Shown: positions 1-9,728 of the stretch, piece after piece
Layout: each line of letters begins with the position of its first letter
Numbering within the stretch: position 1 is the stretch's first letter
Origin: Sodalis glossinidius str. 'morsitans'
GTDB taxonomy: Bacteria; Pseudomonadota; Gammaproteobacteria; Enterobacterales; Enterobacteriaceae
DNA: 64,000 bases
Direction of reading: 5' to 3'
NCBI RefSeq assembly: GCF_000010085.1
Contig: NC_007712.1
Location: 1 to 64,000 of the forward strand
Program-made: the position numbers and the translations under genes
Notes under the pieces: model-generated
Told to the model about the DNA's origin: nothing
Seen by the model: only the letters and a program-made list of their open reading frames with translations
Database searches by the model: none

Positions 1-1395
1 GTGTCACTTTCGCTTTGGCAGCAATGTCTTGCCCGGTTACAGGATGAGTTACCTGCCACAGAATTCAGTATGTGGATACGCCCCCTACAGGCGGAACTGA
101 GTGACAACACTCTGGCGCTTTACGCCCCTAACCGGTTCGTGCTGGATTGGGTGCGGGATAAGTATTTGAACAACATCAACGGCCTGCTAAATGATTTCTG
201 CGGCACCGATGCGCCGCTGCTGCGCTTTGAAGTGGGCAGCAAGCCGCCGCAGATGGCGGTGCTGCAGCCCGCGAGCCAGCACGCCAGCGAAGCGCCTTCC
301 CAGGCGGCGGTTGCCCGTCCGCGGCCAAGCCGTCCGAGCTGGGATAACGCCCCGGTTCAGCCGGAGCTCTCTTATCGCTCCAATGTAAATCCCAAACATA
401 ACTTTGACAATTTCGTTGAAGGTAAGTCCAACCAGCTGGCGCGCGCGGCCGCGCGGCAGGTCGCCGACAATCCGGGCGGCGCTTATAACCCGCTATTCCT
501 TTATGGCGGCACCGGGCTGGGCAAGACCCATTTGCTGCATGCGGTGGGCAACGGCATCATGGCGCGCAAGGCCAATGCCAAAGTGGTGTATATGCATTCC
601 GAGCGTTTTGTCCAGGATATGGTTAAGGCTTTGCAGAACAACGCCATAGAGGAATTTAAACGTTACTACCGTTCGGTCGACGCGTTGCTTATCGATGACA
701 TTCAGTTTTTTGCTAATAAAGAACGCTCGCAGGAGGAGTTTTTCCATACCTTTAATGCGTTGCTGGAAGGTAATCAGCAGATTATCCTGACCTCCGACCG
801 CTATCCGAAGGAGATAAACGGGGTGGAGGACCGGCTGAAGTCGCGCTTCGGTTGGGGGCTGACGGTGGCGATTGAGCCGCCGGAGCTTGAGACGCGTGTG
901 GCGATATTGATGAAGAAAGCCGACGAGAACGCGATCCGCCTGCCGGGGGAAGTTGCGTTTTTCATCGCCAAGCGTTTGCGTTCCAACGTGCGCGAGCTGG
1001 AAGGCGCGTTAAATCGCGTCATCGCTAACGCCAACTTTACCGGCCGGGCGATTACCATTGATTTTGTGCGCGAAGCGCTGCGGGATTTGCTGGCGCTACA
1101 GGAAAAGCTGGTCACTATCGATAATATCCAGAAAACCGTGGCGGAATACTATAAAATCAAGGTGGCCGATCTACTCTCCAAGCGGCGTTCACGCTCGGTC
1201 GCCCGCCCCCGACAGATGGCGATGGCGTTATCGAAAGAATTAACCAATCATAGTCTGCCTGAAATTGGCGATGCTTTCGGTGGGCGAGATCATACGACGG
1301 TGCTGCACGCCTGCCGGAAAATCGAGCAGTTGCGTGAAGAGAGCCACGATATTAAAGAAGATTTCTCCAACTTAATCAGAACATTATCTTCCTAA
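1..1395 (+). CDS. dnaA: Chromosomal replication initiator DnaA
   Basis: DnaA binds DnaA boxes at oriC, melts the origin as an ATP-bound oligomer and helps load DnaB. The 464-residue product has the usual four parts: an N-terminal DnaB-interaction domain (about 1-85), a variable Pro/Ala-rich linker (about 85-130), the AAA+ domain with Walker A GGTGLGKTH from residue 169 and Walker B LLIDDIQFF, and the C-terminal helix-turn-helix ending in the GGRDHTTVLHACRKI signature. Length is close to the 467 residues of E. coli. It starts with GTG at the first base of the window, so its promoter and 5' leader are not visible. dnaN follows after two bases, as in related bacteria. The gene is intact. Confidence 0.98.
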   Translation: MSLSLWQQCLARLQDELPATEFSMWIRPLQAELSDNTLALYAPNRFVLDWVRDKYLNNINGLLNDFCGTDAPLLRFEVGSKPPQMAVLQPASQHASEAPSQAAVARPRPSRPSWDNAPVQPELSYRSNVNPKHNFDNFVEGKSNQLARAAARQVADNPGGAYNPLFLYGGTGLGKTHLLHAVGNGIMARKANAKVVYMHSERFVQDMVKALQNNAIEEFKRYYRSVDALLIDDIQFFANKERSQEEFFHTFNALLEGNQQIILTSDRYPKEINGVEDRLKSRFGWGLTVAIEPPELETRVAILMKKADENAIRLPGEVAFFIAKRLRSNVRELEGALNRVIANANFTGRAITIDFVREALRDLLALQEKLVTIDNIQKTVAEYYKIKVADLLSKRRSRSVARPRQMAMALSKELTNHSLPEIGDAFGGRDHTTVLHACRKIEQLREESHDIKEDFSNLIRTLSS

Positions 1396-1397
1396 CT

Positions 1398-2498
1398 ATG
1401 AAATTTATCGTTGAACGTGAGCAGCTGCTTAAGCCTCTGCAACAGGTCAGTAGCCCATTGGGGGGCCGCCCGACATTACCGATTCTGGGTAACCTGCTAT
1501 TGCAGGTGTCCGAAGACCGCTTGCTGCTGACCGGTACCGATTTGGAAATGGAAATGGTCGCGCAGGTCGCGCTGAGCGCCGCCCATGAGCCGGGCGCGAC
1601 CACGGTGCCGGCGCGCAAGTTTTTTGATATTTGCCGCGGCTTGCCGGAAGGGGCGGAGATCGCCGTGACGCTGGAAGGGGAACGGATGCTGATTCGCTCG
1701 GGGCGCAGCCGCTATTCGCTTTCCACGCTGCCCGCCTCCAACTTTCCCAATCTGGATGATTGGCAAAGCGAGGTGGAGTTCACCCTGTCGCAGTCTATTC
1801 TGAAGCGATTGATTGAATCGACCCAGTTTTCCATGGCCCATCAGGATGTGCGTTACTACCTCAACGGTATGCTGTTTGAAACCGAAGGCGAGGAGCTGCG
1901 TACCGTGGCCACCGACGGGCATCGTCTGGCGGTCTGCGCCATGTCCGTCGGCGAGGCGCTGCCGTCCCATTCCGTCATTGTGCCGCGCAAAGGCGTCATG
2001 GAGCTGGTGCGGATGCTGGACGGCGGCGAAAATCCGGTGAAGCTGCAAATCGGCAGCAACAACATTCGCGCCAGCGTCGGTGATTACATTTTCACCTCCA
2101 AACTGGTTGACGGCCGTTTCCCCGATTATCGCCGCGTATTGCCGAAGAATCCCGATAAAACGCTGGAAGCGGGCTGCGATGTGCTTAAACAGGCCTTCGC
2201 CCGGGCCGCGATCCTTTCCAATGAAAAGTTTCGTGGCGTGCGGCTGTATCTTAGTGCCAACCAGCTGAAAATTACCGCCAACAATCCGGAGCAGGAAGAG
2301 GCGGAAGAGATTCTGGATGTCACCTATCAGGGCAGCGAGATGGAAATCGGTTTCAATGTCAGCTACGTGCTTGACGTGCTGAATGCGTTGAAATGCGAGG
2401 AAGTGCGGCTGCTGCTGACCGATGGGGTGTCCAGCGTGCAGATTGAAGATAGCGCCAGCCAGGCGGCCGCCTATGTCGTTATGCCGATGCGTCTGTAG
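1398..2498 (+). CDS. dnaN: DNA polymerase III sliding clamp (beta subunit)
   Basis: Homodimeric ring that tethers DNA polymerase III to DNA and serves as the docking site for many repair proteins. The 366-residue product matches the family length and shows the three-repeat clamp fold. The N-terminus MKFIVEREQLLKPLQQVS and the C-terminal YVVMPMRL (peptide-binding pocket) are diagnostic. It starts two bases after the dnaA stop and precedes recF by 26 bases, so dnaA-dnaN-recF most likely form one transcription unit. Nothing is odd in the reading frame. Confidence 0.98.
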   Translation: MKFIVEREQLLKPLQQVSSPLGGRPTLPILGNLLLQVSEDRLLLTGTDLEMEMVAQVALSAAHEPGATTVPARKFFDICRGLPEGAEIAVTLEGERMLIRSGRSRYSLSTLPASNFPNLDDWQSEVEFTLSQSILKRLIESTQFSMAHQDVRYYLNGMLFETEGEELRTVATDGHRLAVCAMSVGEALPSHSVIVPRKGVMELVRMLDGGENPVKLQIGSNNIRASVGDYIFTSKLVDGRFPDYRRVLPKNPDKTLEAGCDVLKQAFARAAILSNEKFRGVRLYLSANQLKITANNPEQEEAEEILDVTYQGSEMEIGFNVSYVLDVLNALKCEEVRLLLTDGVSSVQIEDSASQAAAYVVMPMRL

Positions 2499-2524
2499 CC
2501 AATGTGGTAAGGTAGTGTGAGTTA

Positions 2525-3619
2525 ATGGCTCTGTCGCGTCTGATGATTCGTGATTTTCGTAATATCTCTGTCGCCGATTTGTCTTTGGCTGCTGATTTCA
2601 ACTTTCTGGTGGGCGCCAACGGCAGCGGCAAAACCAGCGTTCTGGAAGCCATTTATACTCTTGGCCACGGCCGCGCGTTTCGCAGTTTGCAATCCGGGCG
2701 GGTTATTCGCCATGAGCAGCCGGAATTCGTGCTGCATGGACGTATTGAGGCAGGCAATGTGGATGCGCGCGCAACCTCGGTGGGGCTTTCGCGCAATCGT
2801 TTGGGCGACAGCACGGTGCGCATCGACGGCAGCGATGGTCATAAGGTGGCGGAATTGGCCCAGCTGTTGCCGATGCAGCTGATTACGCCGGAAGGGTTTA
2901 CGCTGCTTAATGGCGGTCCCAAGTACCGGCGCGCCTTTATGGACTGGGGCTGTTTTCATAACGAGCCGGCTTTCTTTACCGCCTGGAGCAATCTGCGTCG
3001 ATTGTTGAAACAGCGAAATGCCGCCCTGCGTCAGGTCAGTCGTTATCAACAGCTGCGCGTCTGGGATCAAGAGCTGATTCCGCTGGCGAACCGAATCAGT
3101 GAATGGCGTGCGGACTACAGTGCGGCTATTGCGGCGGATATTACCGCCACGTGTGCGCAATTTTTGCCGGAGTTTCGCCTCGATTTCAGTTTTCAGCGCG
3201 GCTGGGACAAAGAAAGCGATTTCGGCGAGCTGCTGGAACGCCAGTTCGAGCGCGATCGCGCGCTAACCTACACCGCGTCAGGCCCCCATAAAGCGGATTT
3301 CCGAATCCGTGCCGAAGGAGTACCGGTGGAGGACATTCTCTCGCGCGGTCAGCTCAAATTATTAATGTGTGCCCTGCGTTTGGCGCAGGGCGAATTCCTT
3401 ACCCACCGGAACGGCCGGCGATGTCTATATCTTATTGATGACTTCGCCTCCGAACTGGATACCGGACGCCGCCGCCTGTTGGCGGAGCGTCTGAAAGCCA
3501 CCCATGCCCAGGTTTTCGTCAGCGCGGTTAGCGCGGATCAAATCCGTGATATTCCCGATGAAAAGGGCAAGATGTTCAAGGTGGAACAGGGTAAAATAAG
3601 CCTCCAATCCGAAGTTTAA
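2525..3619 (+). CDS. recF: DNA gap-repair ATPase RecF
   Basis: RecF is an SMC-like ABC ATPase that works with RecO and RecR to load RecA at single-strand gaps. Walker A GANGSGKTS begins at residue 30, the signature motif LSRGQLKLLMCALRLAQ lies in the C-terminal third, and Walker B YLIDDFASELD follows it. At 364 residues it is close to the E. coli protein and appears complete. It lies between dnaN and gyrB in the standard enterobacterial order, with 18 bases to the gyrB start. Confidence 0.97.
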   Translation: MALSRLMIRDFRNISVADLSLAADFNFLVGANGSGKTSVLEAIYTLGHGRAFRSLQSGRVIRHEQPEFVLHGRIEAGNVDARATSVGLSRNRLGDSTVRIDGSDGHKVAELAQLLPMQLITPEGFTLLNGGPKYRRAFMDWGCFHNEPAFFTAWSNLRRLLKQRNAALRQVSRYQQLRVWDQELIPLANRISEWRADYSAAIAADITATCAQFLPEFRLDFSFQRGWDKESDFGELLERQFERDRALTYTASGPHKADFRIRAEGVPVEDILSRGQLKLLMCALRLAQGEFLTHRNGRRCLYLIDDFASELDTGRRRLLAERLKATHAQVFVSAVSADQIRDIPDEKGKMFKVEQGKISLQSEV

Positions 3620-3637
3620 AATGAGCGGGAAACATTG

Positions 3638-6052
3638 ATGTCGAATTCTTATGACTCCTCAAGTATCAAAGTACTCAAGGGACTGGACGCGGTGCGTAAG
3701 CGCCCGGGTATGTATATCGGCGATACCGATGATGGTACCGGTCTGCATCATATGGTATTCGAGGTTGTGGACAACGCTATCGACGAAGCCCTTGCCGGTC
3801 ACTGTAAAGAAATCGTGGTCAAGATCCACGAAGACAATTCGGTTTCCGTCCAGGACGATGGTCGCGGCATTCCGACCGGCATCCACGAAGAAGAGGGCGT
3901 CTCCGCCGCCGAAGTCATCATGACCGTACTGCACGCGGGCGGGAAGTTCGACGACAACTCTTATAAGGTGTCGGGCGGCCTGCACGGCGTCGGCGTGTCG
4001 GTGGTGAACGCCCTGTCGGAAAAACTTGAGCTGATGATAAAACGCGAAGGTAAAGTGCATCAGCAAACCTACCATGCCGGCGTGCCCCAATCGCCGCTGG
4101 AAGTGGTGGGCGAAACCGATCAGACCGGCACCACCGTGCGGTTCTGGCCGAGCTTTGTCACCTTCACCAATAACACTGAATTTCAATATGAAATCCTGGC
4201 CAAGCGGCTGCGGGAACTCTCCTTTCTGAACTCCGGCGTGTCTATCCGTCTGCGCGACAAGCGCAACGATAAGGAAGATCACTTTCATTATGAGGGCGGC
4301 ATCAAGGCCTTCGTGGAATATTTGAATAAAAACAAAACGCCTATCCACCCGAATGTGTTCTATTTTTCTACCGAAAAAGACGGCATCGGTGTGGAAATCG
4401 CGCTGCAATGGAACGACGGTTTCCAGGAAAATATTTACTGCTTCACCAATAATATTCCCCAGCGCGACGGCGGTGCCCATCTGGCCGGTTTCCGCGCCGC
4501 GATGACCCGCACGCTGAATTCCTATATGGATAAAGAAGGCTACAGCAAGAAGGCCAAGGTCAGCGCGACCGGCGACGACGCCCGCGAAGGGCTTATCGCC
4601 GTGGTTTCTGTCAAGGTGCCGGATCCCAAGTTCTCTTCCCAAACCAAGGACAAACTGGTTTCGTCCGAGGTGAAATCGGCGGTGGAATCGCTGATGAATG
4701 AGCGGCTGGTGGAATACCTGCTGGAGAACCCTAACGACGCCAAAATTGTGGTGGGCAAAATCATCGACGCCGCCCGCGCCCGTGAAGCCGCCCGTAAGGC
4801 GCGCGAGATGACCCGCCGTAAGGGGGCGTTGGATCTGGCCGGCCTGCCGGGCAAGCTGGCGGATTGTCAGGAGCGCGATCCGGCGCTGTCGGAACTTTAC
4901 CTGGTGGAGGGTGACTCCGCCGGCGGTTCGGCCAAGCAGGGCCGTAACCGTAAAAATCAGGCGATATTGCCGTTGAAAGGGAAAATCCTAAACGTCGAAA
5001 AAGCCCGTTTCGATAAAATGCTCTCTTCTCAGGAAGTCGCTACACTCATCACCGCCCTTGGCTGCGGCATCGGCCGCGACGAATACAATCCGGACAAGCT
5101 GCGCTATCACAATATCATTATCATGACCGATGCCGATGTCGATGGTTCGCATATCCGCACCCTGCTGTTGACCTTCTTTTATCGGCAAATGCCGGAAATT
5201 ATCGAGCTCGGCCATGTATTTATCGCTCAGCCGCCGCTTTATAAAGTCAAAAAGGGCAAGCAGGAGCAATATATCAAAGACGATGAGGCTATGGATCAGT
5301 ATCAGATAGCGCTGGCAATGGATGGCGCCACGTTGCACGCCAACGCGCATGCCCCGGCGCTGGCCGGCGAGCCGCTGGAAAATCTGGTGGCTGAACATTA
5401 CGCCGTGCAGAAGATGATAGGCCGCATGGAGCGGCGCTTCCCGCGTGTGCTGCTTAACCACTTGATTTATCAGCCGGCCCTGACTGAAGTGCAGCTGAGC
5501 AAGCAGGATCAGGTCACAAGCTGGATCGCCTCACTGGTGCAGGCGCTGAACGATAATGAGAAGCACGGCAGCAGCTACAGTTACAAAGTGCAGGAAAATC
5601 GCGAACGCCAGCTGTTTGAGCCGCTGCTGCGGGTACGCACGCATGGCGTCGATACGGATTACCTGCTGGATTACGATTTTATTCACGGCGGTGAATATCG
5701 CAAACTGGCGACGCTTGGCGAAACGCTGGGCGATCTTATCGAAGCGGATGCCTATATCGAGCGCGGTGAACGCCGTCAGCCGGTCACCAGCTTTGAGCAG
5801 GCACTGGAGTGGCTGGTGAAAGAGTCGCGCCGTGGCCTGGCGGTGCAGCGCTATAAAGGTCTGGGCGAGATGAACCCTGAACAGCTATGGGAAACGACCA
5901 TGGACCCGGACAGCCGCCGTATGCTGCGCGTCACGGTAAAGGACGCCATCGCGGCCGATCAGCTGTTTACCACGCTGATGGGGGATGCGGTAGAGCCGCG
6001 GCGTGCGTTTATCGAAGAAAATGCGTTGAAAGCCGCCAATATTGATATTTGA
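3638..6052 (+). CDS. gyrB: DNA gyrase subunit B
   Basis: ATPase subunit of type II topoisomerase, which introduces negative supercoils together with GyrA. The product is 804 residues. It has the GHKL ATPase domain (EVVDNAIDEALAGH, DDGRGIP, GGLHGVGVSVVNALS), the transducer domain, the TOPRIM domain (YLVEGDSAGGSA, then DADVDGSHI with the metal-binding acidic residues) and the large insert of Gram-negative GyrB. The ATG at 3638 is chosen over an in-frame TTG one codon upstream because it gives the conserved MSNSYDSSSIKVL start and lies at normal distance from the purine-rich GAGCGGGA. A Rho-independent terminator follows. Confidence 0.98.
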   Translation: MSNSYDSSSIKVLKGLDAVRKRPGMYIGDTDDGTGLHHMVFEVVDNAIDEALAGHCKEIVVKIHEDNSVSVQDDGRGIPTGIHEEEGVSAAEVIMTVLHAGGKFDDNSYKVSGGLHGVGVSVVNALSEKLELMIKREGKVHQQTYHAGVPQSPLEVVGETDQTGTTVRFWPSFVTFTNNTEFQYEILAKRLRELSFLNSGVSIRLRDKRNDKEDHFHYEGGIKAFVEYLNKNKTPIHPNVFYFSTEKDGIGVEIALQWNDGFQENIYCFTNNIPQRDGGAHLAGFRAAMTRTLNSYMDKEGYSKKAKVSATGDDAREGLIAVVSVKVPDPKFSSQTKDKLVSSEVKSAVESLMNERLVEYLLENPNDAKIVVGKIIDAARAREAARKAREMTRRKGALDLAGLPGKLADCQERDPALSELYLVEGDSAGGSAKQGRNRKNQAILPLKGKILNVEKARFDKMLSSQEVATLITALGCGIGRDEYNPDKLRYHNIIIMTDADVDGSHIRTLLLTFFYRQMPEIIELGHVFIAQPPLYKVKKGKQEQYIKDDEAMDQYQIALAMDGATLHANAHAPALAGEPLENLVAEHYAVQKMIGRMERRFPRVLLNHLIYQPALTEVQLSKQDQVTSWIASLVQALNDNEKHGSSYSYKVQENRERQLFEPLLRVRTHGVDTDYLLDYDFIHGGEYRKLATLGETLGDLIEADAYIERGERRQPVTSFEQALEWLVKESRRGLAVQRYKGLGEMNPEQLWETTMDPDSRRMLRVTVKDAIAADQLFTTLMGDAVEPRRAFIEENALKAANIDI

Positions 6053-6073
6053 CGGCAAGCGCCGACCTTTATC

Positions 6074-6102
6074 ATCCGGGATTAACCTCCCGGATTTTTT
6101 TT
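6074..6102 (+). terminator. Rho-independent terminator after gyrB
   Basis: A perfect 7-bp stem, ATCCGGG (6074-6080) with CCCGGAT (6089-6095), encloses an 8-base loop and is followed at once by a run of eight T. It starts 21 bases after the gyrB stop and most likely ends the dnaA-dnaN-recF-gyrB transcripts. The 270 bases from here to yidA hold no recognisable gene. Confidence 0.85.
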
Positions 6103-6372
6103 GCCCCGCTTCCACCGACCAATGCGCTGCACCAGTCGGCGGCGGCACTGCATATTCCGCCGGACACATCCGCGCGTCGCTTAATAGAAATGTCCCCTCC
6201 TTGTCATTATCCGGCATTATCTCTGGCGCAGGCTCAGATAGTGGGCTGGTCGCCGCAACAACGGTTGACAGCGTTGTCGGGTCATATAGGCTAAGTGACC
6301 ACTGCCCTGAAGCAGTTATAAACAAGCGGCAGGCATCAGATTTATGCTTGTAGCGCAATCCAAGAGGATGCG

Positions 6373-7212
6373 ATGGCGATAAAATTGATTGCAATTGATA
6401 TGGACGGGACGCTGTTAAATCATTAGCACGAAATTACTCCGCGGTGAAAGACGCTATCAGCGCGTCGCGCAGCAAAGGGGTGTACGTCGCGTTGGCGACC
6501 GGCAGGCCCTATATCGGTATCGAACGGTATTTGATGGAGCTGGATTTACAGCTGGAGGGGAATTACTGTATTACCAATAACGGTGCGCTGGTGCATGGTG
6601 CAGCGGACGGATCCTGTATTTCTTAGACGGTACTGGACATCAACGATTACCGCTACCTTGAAGCTTTGTCCCGCCAGCTGGAGGTACATTTCCACGCGCT
6701 GGACTTTAATACGCTTTATCGCGAATCGTGATATCAGTCGCTATACCGTCTATGAGGCCTCATTAACCGGCATGCCTTTCAAGTTTCGTACCGCTGCAGA
6801 GATGGATGCTTCTCTGCGCTTCCCGAAAGTCATGATGATAGACGACCCCGCTATTCTGGATGCGGCCATCAAACGCATTCCGCAGGAAGCGTTCGACCGT
6901 TATACCATCATGAAAAGCGCGCCGTACTATCTGGAATTATTGAGTAAACAGGCCAATAAAGGCACAGTGGTAAAAGCGCTGGCGGAGCATTTGGGATTGC
7001 ACCGCGAAGAGGTCATGACGCTTGGCGATCAGGCCAACGACCTGGCGATGATTGAGTATGCCGGCACCGGCGTGGCGATGGGTAACGCCACCGATGAAAT
7101 CAAGGCCGCCAGTCAGTTCGTCACCCAGACCAATTTGGAGGATGGGGTCGCGCTGGCTATCCATAAGTTCGTGCTCGACGCACCGTCAGATAGGGCGGCA
7201 TTGCCTGCCTGA
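6373..7212 (+). pseudogene. yidA: Broken HAD-family sugar phosphatase YidA
   Basis: The intact protein is a HAD (Cof-type) phosphatase acting on sugar phosphates. The start MAIKLIAIDMDGTLLNH holds the DxDGT nucleophile motif, but the next codon is TAG (6424-6426). A second amber codon lies at 6624-6626, and a frameshift near 6715-6725 is needed to pass from the segment ending FNTLY to the one beginning ANRDISRYTVYE. The C-terminal half (DQANDLAMIEYAGTGVAMGNA, the HAD motif IV region) is well preserved. Two nonsense codons plus a frameshift make function implausible. Its place between gyrB and dgo matches E. coli. Confidence 0.93.
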
Positions 7213-7258
7213 ACCTAGCGCACCTTTGATGGCCAACGTAGTAAAGTGTGATCCATAA

Positions 7259-7288
7259 TGTAGTACGATAAATAATAATGGTACTACA
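7259..7288. promoter_or_regulatory. Putative DgoR operator upstream of dgoR
   Basis: The arms TGTAGTAC (7259-7266) and GTACTACA (7281-7288) form a perfect 8-bp inverted repeat with a 14-base AT-rich spacer, about 100 bases before the dgoR start. The same arms with the same spacer occur upstream of dgoD (12309-12338). Shared architecture at two dgo promoters, and resemblance to the GTACTACA-like sites reported for E. coli DgoR (from memory), support a GntR-family operator. Confidence 0.7.
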
Positions 7289-7384
7289 ATTTGGGTTCGA
7301 TTTTGCCGATACCCCCATTCTTGTGCGACAGACCTTCAGGAACTGATAGAATCGCTTTTATTTCCCCAGGCCTTCGGAGCAAGG

Positions 7385-8088
7385 ATGAATAAACAGTCTC
7401 TTAGCAAAACTGAACGAATTATCAATGAAGTGGGCCAGCAGATCATCAGTGGCAAGTATATTCCCGGCAGCGGTTTACCGCCGGAAGCGGAATTATGCGA
7501 GGAATTTAGTACGTCGCGCAATATTATCCGCGAGGTGCTGCGTTCGCTGACCGCTAAGCGGCTCATCGAGATTATTCGTTATCGCGGTGCGTTTTTCACC
7601 GCGCGCAACAAATGGAATTACCTGGATAGCGATGTGCTGCAGTGGGTGCTGGCCTGCGATTATGATCCCAGGCTTATCGCCTCCATGACCGAAGTGCGGA
7701 ATCTGGTGGAACCCACTATTGCCCGCTGGGCAGCTGAACGGGCTACCTCCGGCGAGCTGGCCGTCATTGAAGACGCGCTCAATGGCATGATCACCAACCA
7801 CAACAATCACGATGCGTTTAACGAAGCGGATATCCGCTTTCACGAGGCGGTGCTGAATGCCGTGCACAATCCGGGTGCTGCAGCAGTTGGGCGTCGCGAT
7901 AAGTTCGCTGCAGCGGGCGGTATTTGAACGCACATATATGCCCGACGAAGGCAATATGCCCCGCACACTGCAAGAACATCAGAATTTGTATGATGCTATC
8001 CGCCATCAGGATAGCGAGGCGGCGGAGCAGGCGGGCGGCCTTGACCATAATCGTCAGCTCAACACAACGGTTGAAGGATATAACATGA
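7385..8088 (+). pseudogene. dgoR: Broken galactonate-operon repressor DgoR (GntR family)
   Basis: DgoR is a FadR-subfamily GntR regulator that represses the dgo genes in the absence of D-galactonate. The N-terminal winged helix (EAELCEEFSTSRNIIREVLRSL) and most of the FCD ligand domain are in frame to about 7870. Reading then jumps: VHNPG must pass by frameshift into VLQQLGVAISSLQRAVFERT, and a second shift near 8030 restores the end RAALTIIVSSTQRLKDIT before TGA at 8086-8088. The start has a GGAG ribosome site at 7376-7379. The last bases overlap the dgoK ATG in an ATGA junction, a relic of translational coupling. Confidence 0.92.
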
Positions 8089-8973
8089 GCAATAGCTACA
8101 TCGCCATTGATTGGGGGTCGACTAACCTGCGCGCCTGGCTTTATGTGAACGGGGAACTGGCGGCAAGTACGCGTTCTGAGGCCCGGGTAACGCGGTTTGG
8201 GGGACGCAGAGCAGGTGTTCCGTGAGGTGGTTGCGCCGTGGGAGTAGCATAACGTCCCGGTGATCATGGCCGGGATGGTGGGCAGCAACGCCGGCTGGGT
8301 GCTGGTGCCGTATTTGTTCCTGCCCGACCAGCCTGACCGGCATCGCCGGTCAATTGACGCGCGTTAATGAGGCGGCGCCCTGGGATATCCGGATTATTCC
8401 CGGCATCAGCATTCTGAACGACAACAATTGTAATGTCATGCGCGGCGAGGAAACCTAGCTGCTGGGCGCCTATCGTACCCATCCCGCCAGTCTTTATTTA
8501 ATGCCCGGCACCCATTGTAAATGGGTCCGCAATCGTGATGGTGTAATTGATGATTTCCGTACCTTCATGACCGGCGAGCTGCATCATTTGCTAATGACGC
8601 AATCGCTGTGGGCGTGGGCCTGACCGAACAGCAGCCCGACGGCGCGGTGTTCCGCCAGGGAATGGAGCAGGGATTTGCCGAAAGCAATATTTTGCGCTGT
8701 CTGTTTGAAATCCGAGCCACCCACGTGCTGGGCAAGCTCGACCGCAGTGCCGTCAGTGAATGGCTATCCGGTCTTCTCATCGGTAATGAAGCGGCGCAGA
8801 TGCAGCGCGATTGGCGCCTGCAGTCAGGGGAAACCGTGGCCGTCATCGGCAACCCATCGCTGGCCGCCCGTTATCAACAGGCTCTGGACCATGCGGGGCT
8901 TAACCACCGGTTGCTGGATGGCGATGACTGTTTCCAGGCCGGCATAAGGAGCATAGTTAATAATTTGGAATGA
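8085..8973 (+). pseudogene. dgoK: Broken 2-dehydro-3-deoxygalactonokinase DgoK
   Basis: DgoK phosphorylates 2-dehydro-3-deoxygalactonate in galactonate breakdown. The N-terminus YIAIDWGSTNLRAWLY carries the ASKHA-type phosphate-binding motif, and the tail (YQQALDHAGLNHRLLDGDD, then FQAGIRSI) matches the family. In between the frame is lost near 8200. Stop codons lie at 8248-8250 and 8457-8459 in the homologous frame, and further shifts occur near 8320 and 8600. Recognisable blocks such as MAGMVGSNAGW and MPGTHCKWV remain in order, so this is decay by small lesions rather than a large deletion. It ends with TGA at 8971-8973, overlapping the dgoA start region. Confidence 0.9.
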
Positions 8974-9570
8974 GAAATTACCGCTAATTGCCATCTTGCG
9001 CGGCATTACCCTCGATGAGGTATTGGCCCATGTGCAGGTGCTCATTGATGTCGGCTTCGAGGCGGTGGAAATCCCCACCAATTCGCCTGATTGGGAACAA
9101 AGCATTACCAAAGCCGTCGCGGCGTTCGGCGATCGGGCGCTTATCGGAGCAGGGACGGTGCTGACCGTCGTCCAGGTAGAGAAATTACAAGCCACCTGTG
9201 CGACGTTGATGGTGACGCCGAATATCAACGCGGAAGTCATTCGCCGCGCGGTGGGCTTTGGGTTACAGGTTTGACTGGGATGCGCCACCGCGACCAAAGC
9301 CTTTACCGCCATCGAGGCCGGCGCGCAGGCGCTGAAAATTTTCCCGTCGGTGTCTGGCCCTGATTATATCAAGGCGTTAAAAGCGGTATTGCCGCCTGAG
9401 ATCCCGGTGTTTGCCGTGGGCGGTATCTCGCCGGCGAATTTACACGCGTATCTCAAAGCAGGTTGCGTGGGTGCCCGGATTGGGCAGCGATCTTTACCGG
9501 GCGGGTCAGCCGTCCTGCCGAACAGGCCGAAGCGTTCGTTTATGCTTGGAAAGCCGCCACCGGACGCTGA
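8960..9570 (+). pseudogene. dgoA: Broken 2-dehydro-3-deoxy-6-phosphogalactonate aldolase DgoA
   Basis: DgoA cleaves KDPGal to pyruvate and glyceraldehyde-3-phosphate (class I aldolase, KDPG family). The frame beginning IIWNEKLPLIAILRGIT matches the start of the family, but the initiator position (8960-8962) is ATA, seven bases after an AAGGAG site, so the start codon has been lost. An in-frame TGA at 9272-9274 replaces the Cys-containing stretch before GCATATKAF, and frameshifts near 9475 and 9510 disrupt the C-terminus (SDLYRAGQ, then PAEQAEAFVYAWKAA). The Schiff-base lysine region QALKIFPSVSGPDYIKA survives. It is not functional. Confidence 0.9.
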
Positions 9571-9638
9571 TAGCGTAGCGATATGTGCGTCCGCGTTAGT
9601 GGGTCTTGTTGCTTAGCCTGCCTGATAGCGCGCAAAAA

Positions 9639-9696
9639 AATAGCCTCTCAATTACGAGAACAGGGTATAGTTTCTCGTTGGTTTTAGGGGCTATTA
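9639..9696. repeat. Long imperfect inverted repeat before the Rpn-type remnant
   Basis: Outer arms AATAGCC and GGCTATT and inner arms ACGAGAA and TTCTCGT enclose a short centre, so the segment could form an extended hairpin between the end of dgoA and the nuclease remnant at 9729. It has no T-run after it, so it does not look like a simple terminator. It could mark the edge of sequence inserted into the dgo cluster, or be a regulatory hairpin of the nuclease gene. The role is inferred only from position. Confidence 0.4.
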
Positions 9697-9728
9697 TGCT
9701 GCGTCACTTTTGCCAGGGAGGCGTTATG

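Noticed and set aside
3659..4642. Long minus-strand open frame opposite gyrB
   Set aside because: Fully antisense to a highly conserved gene, with His/Gly/Val-rich composition typical of a codon-bias shadow and no ribosome site.
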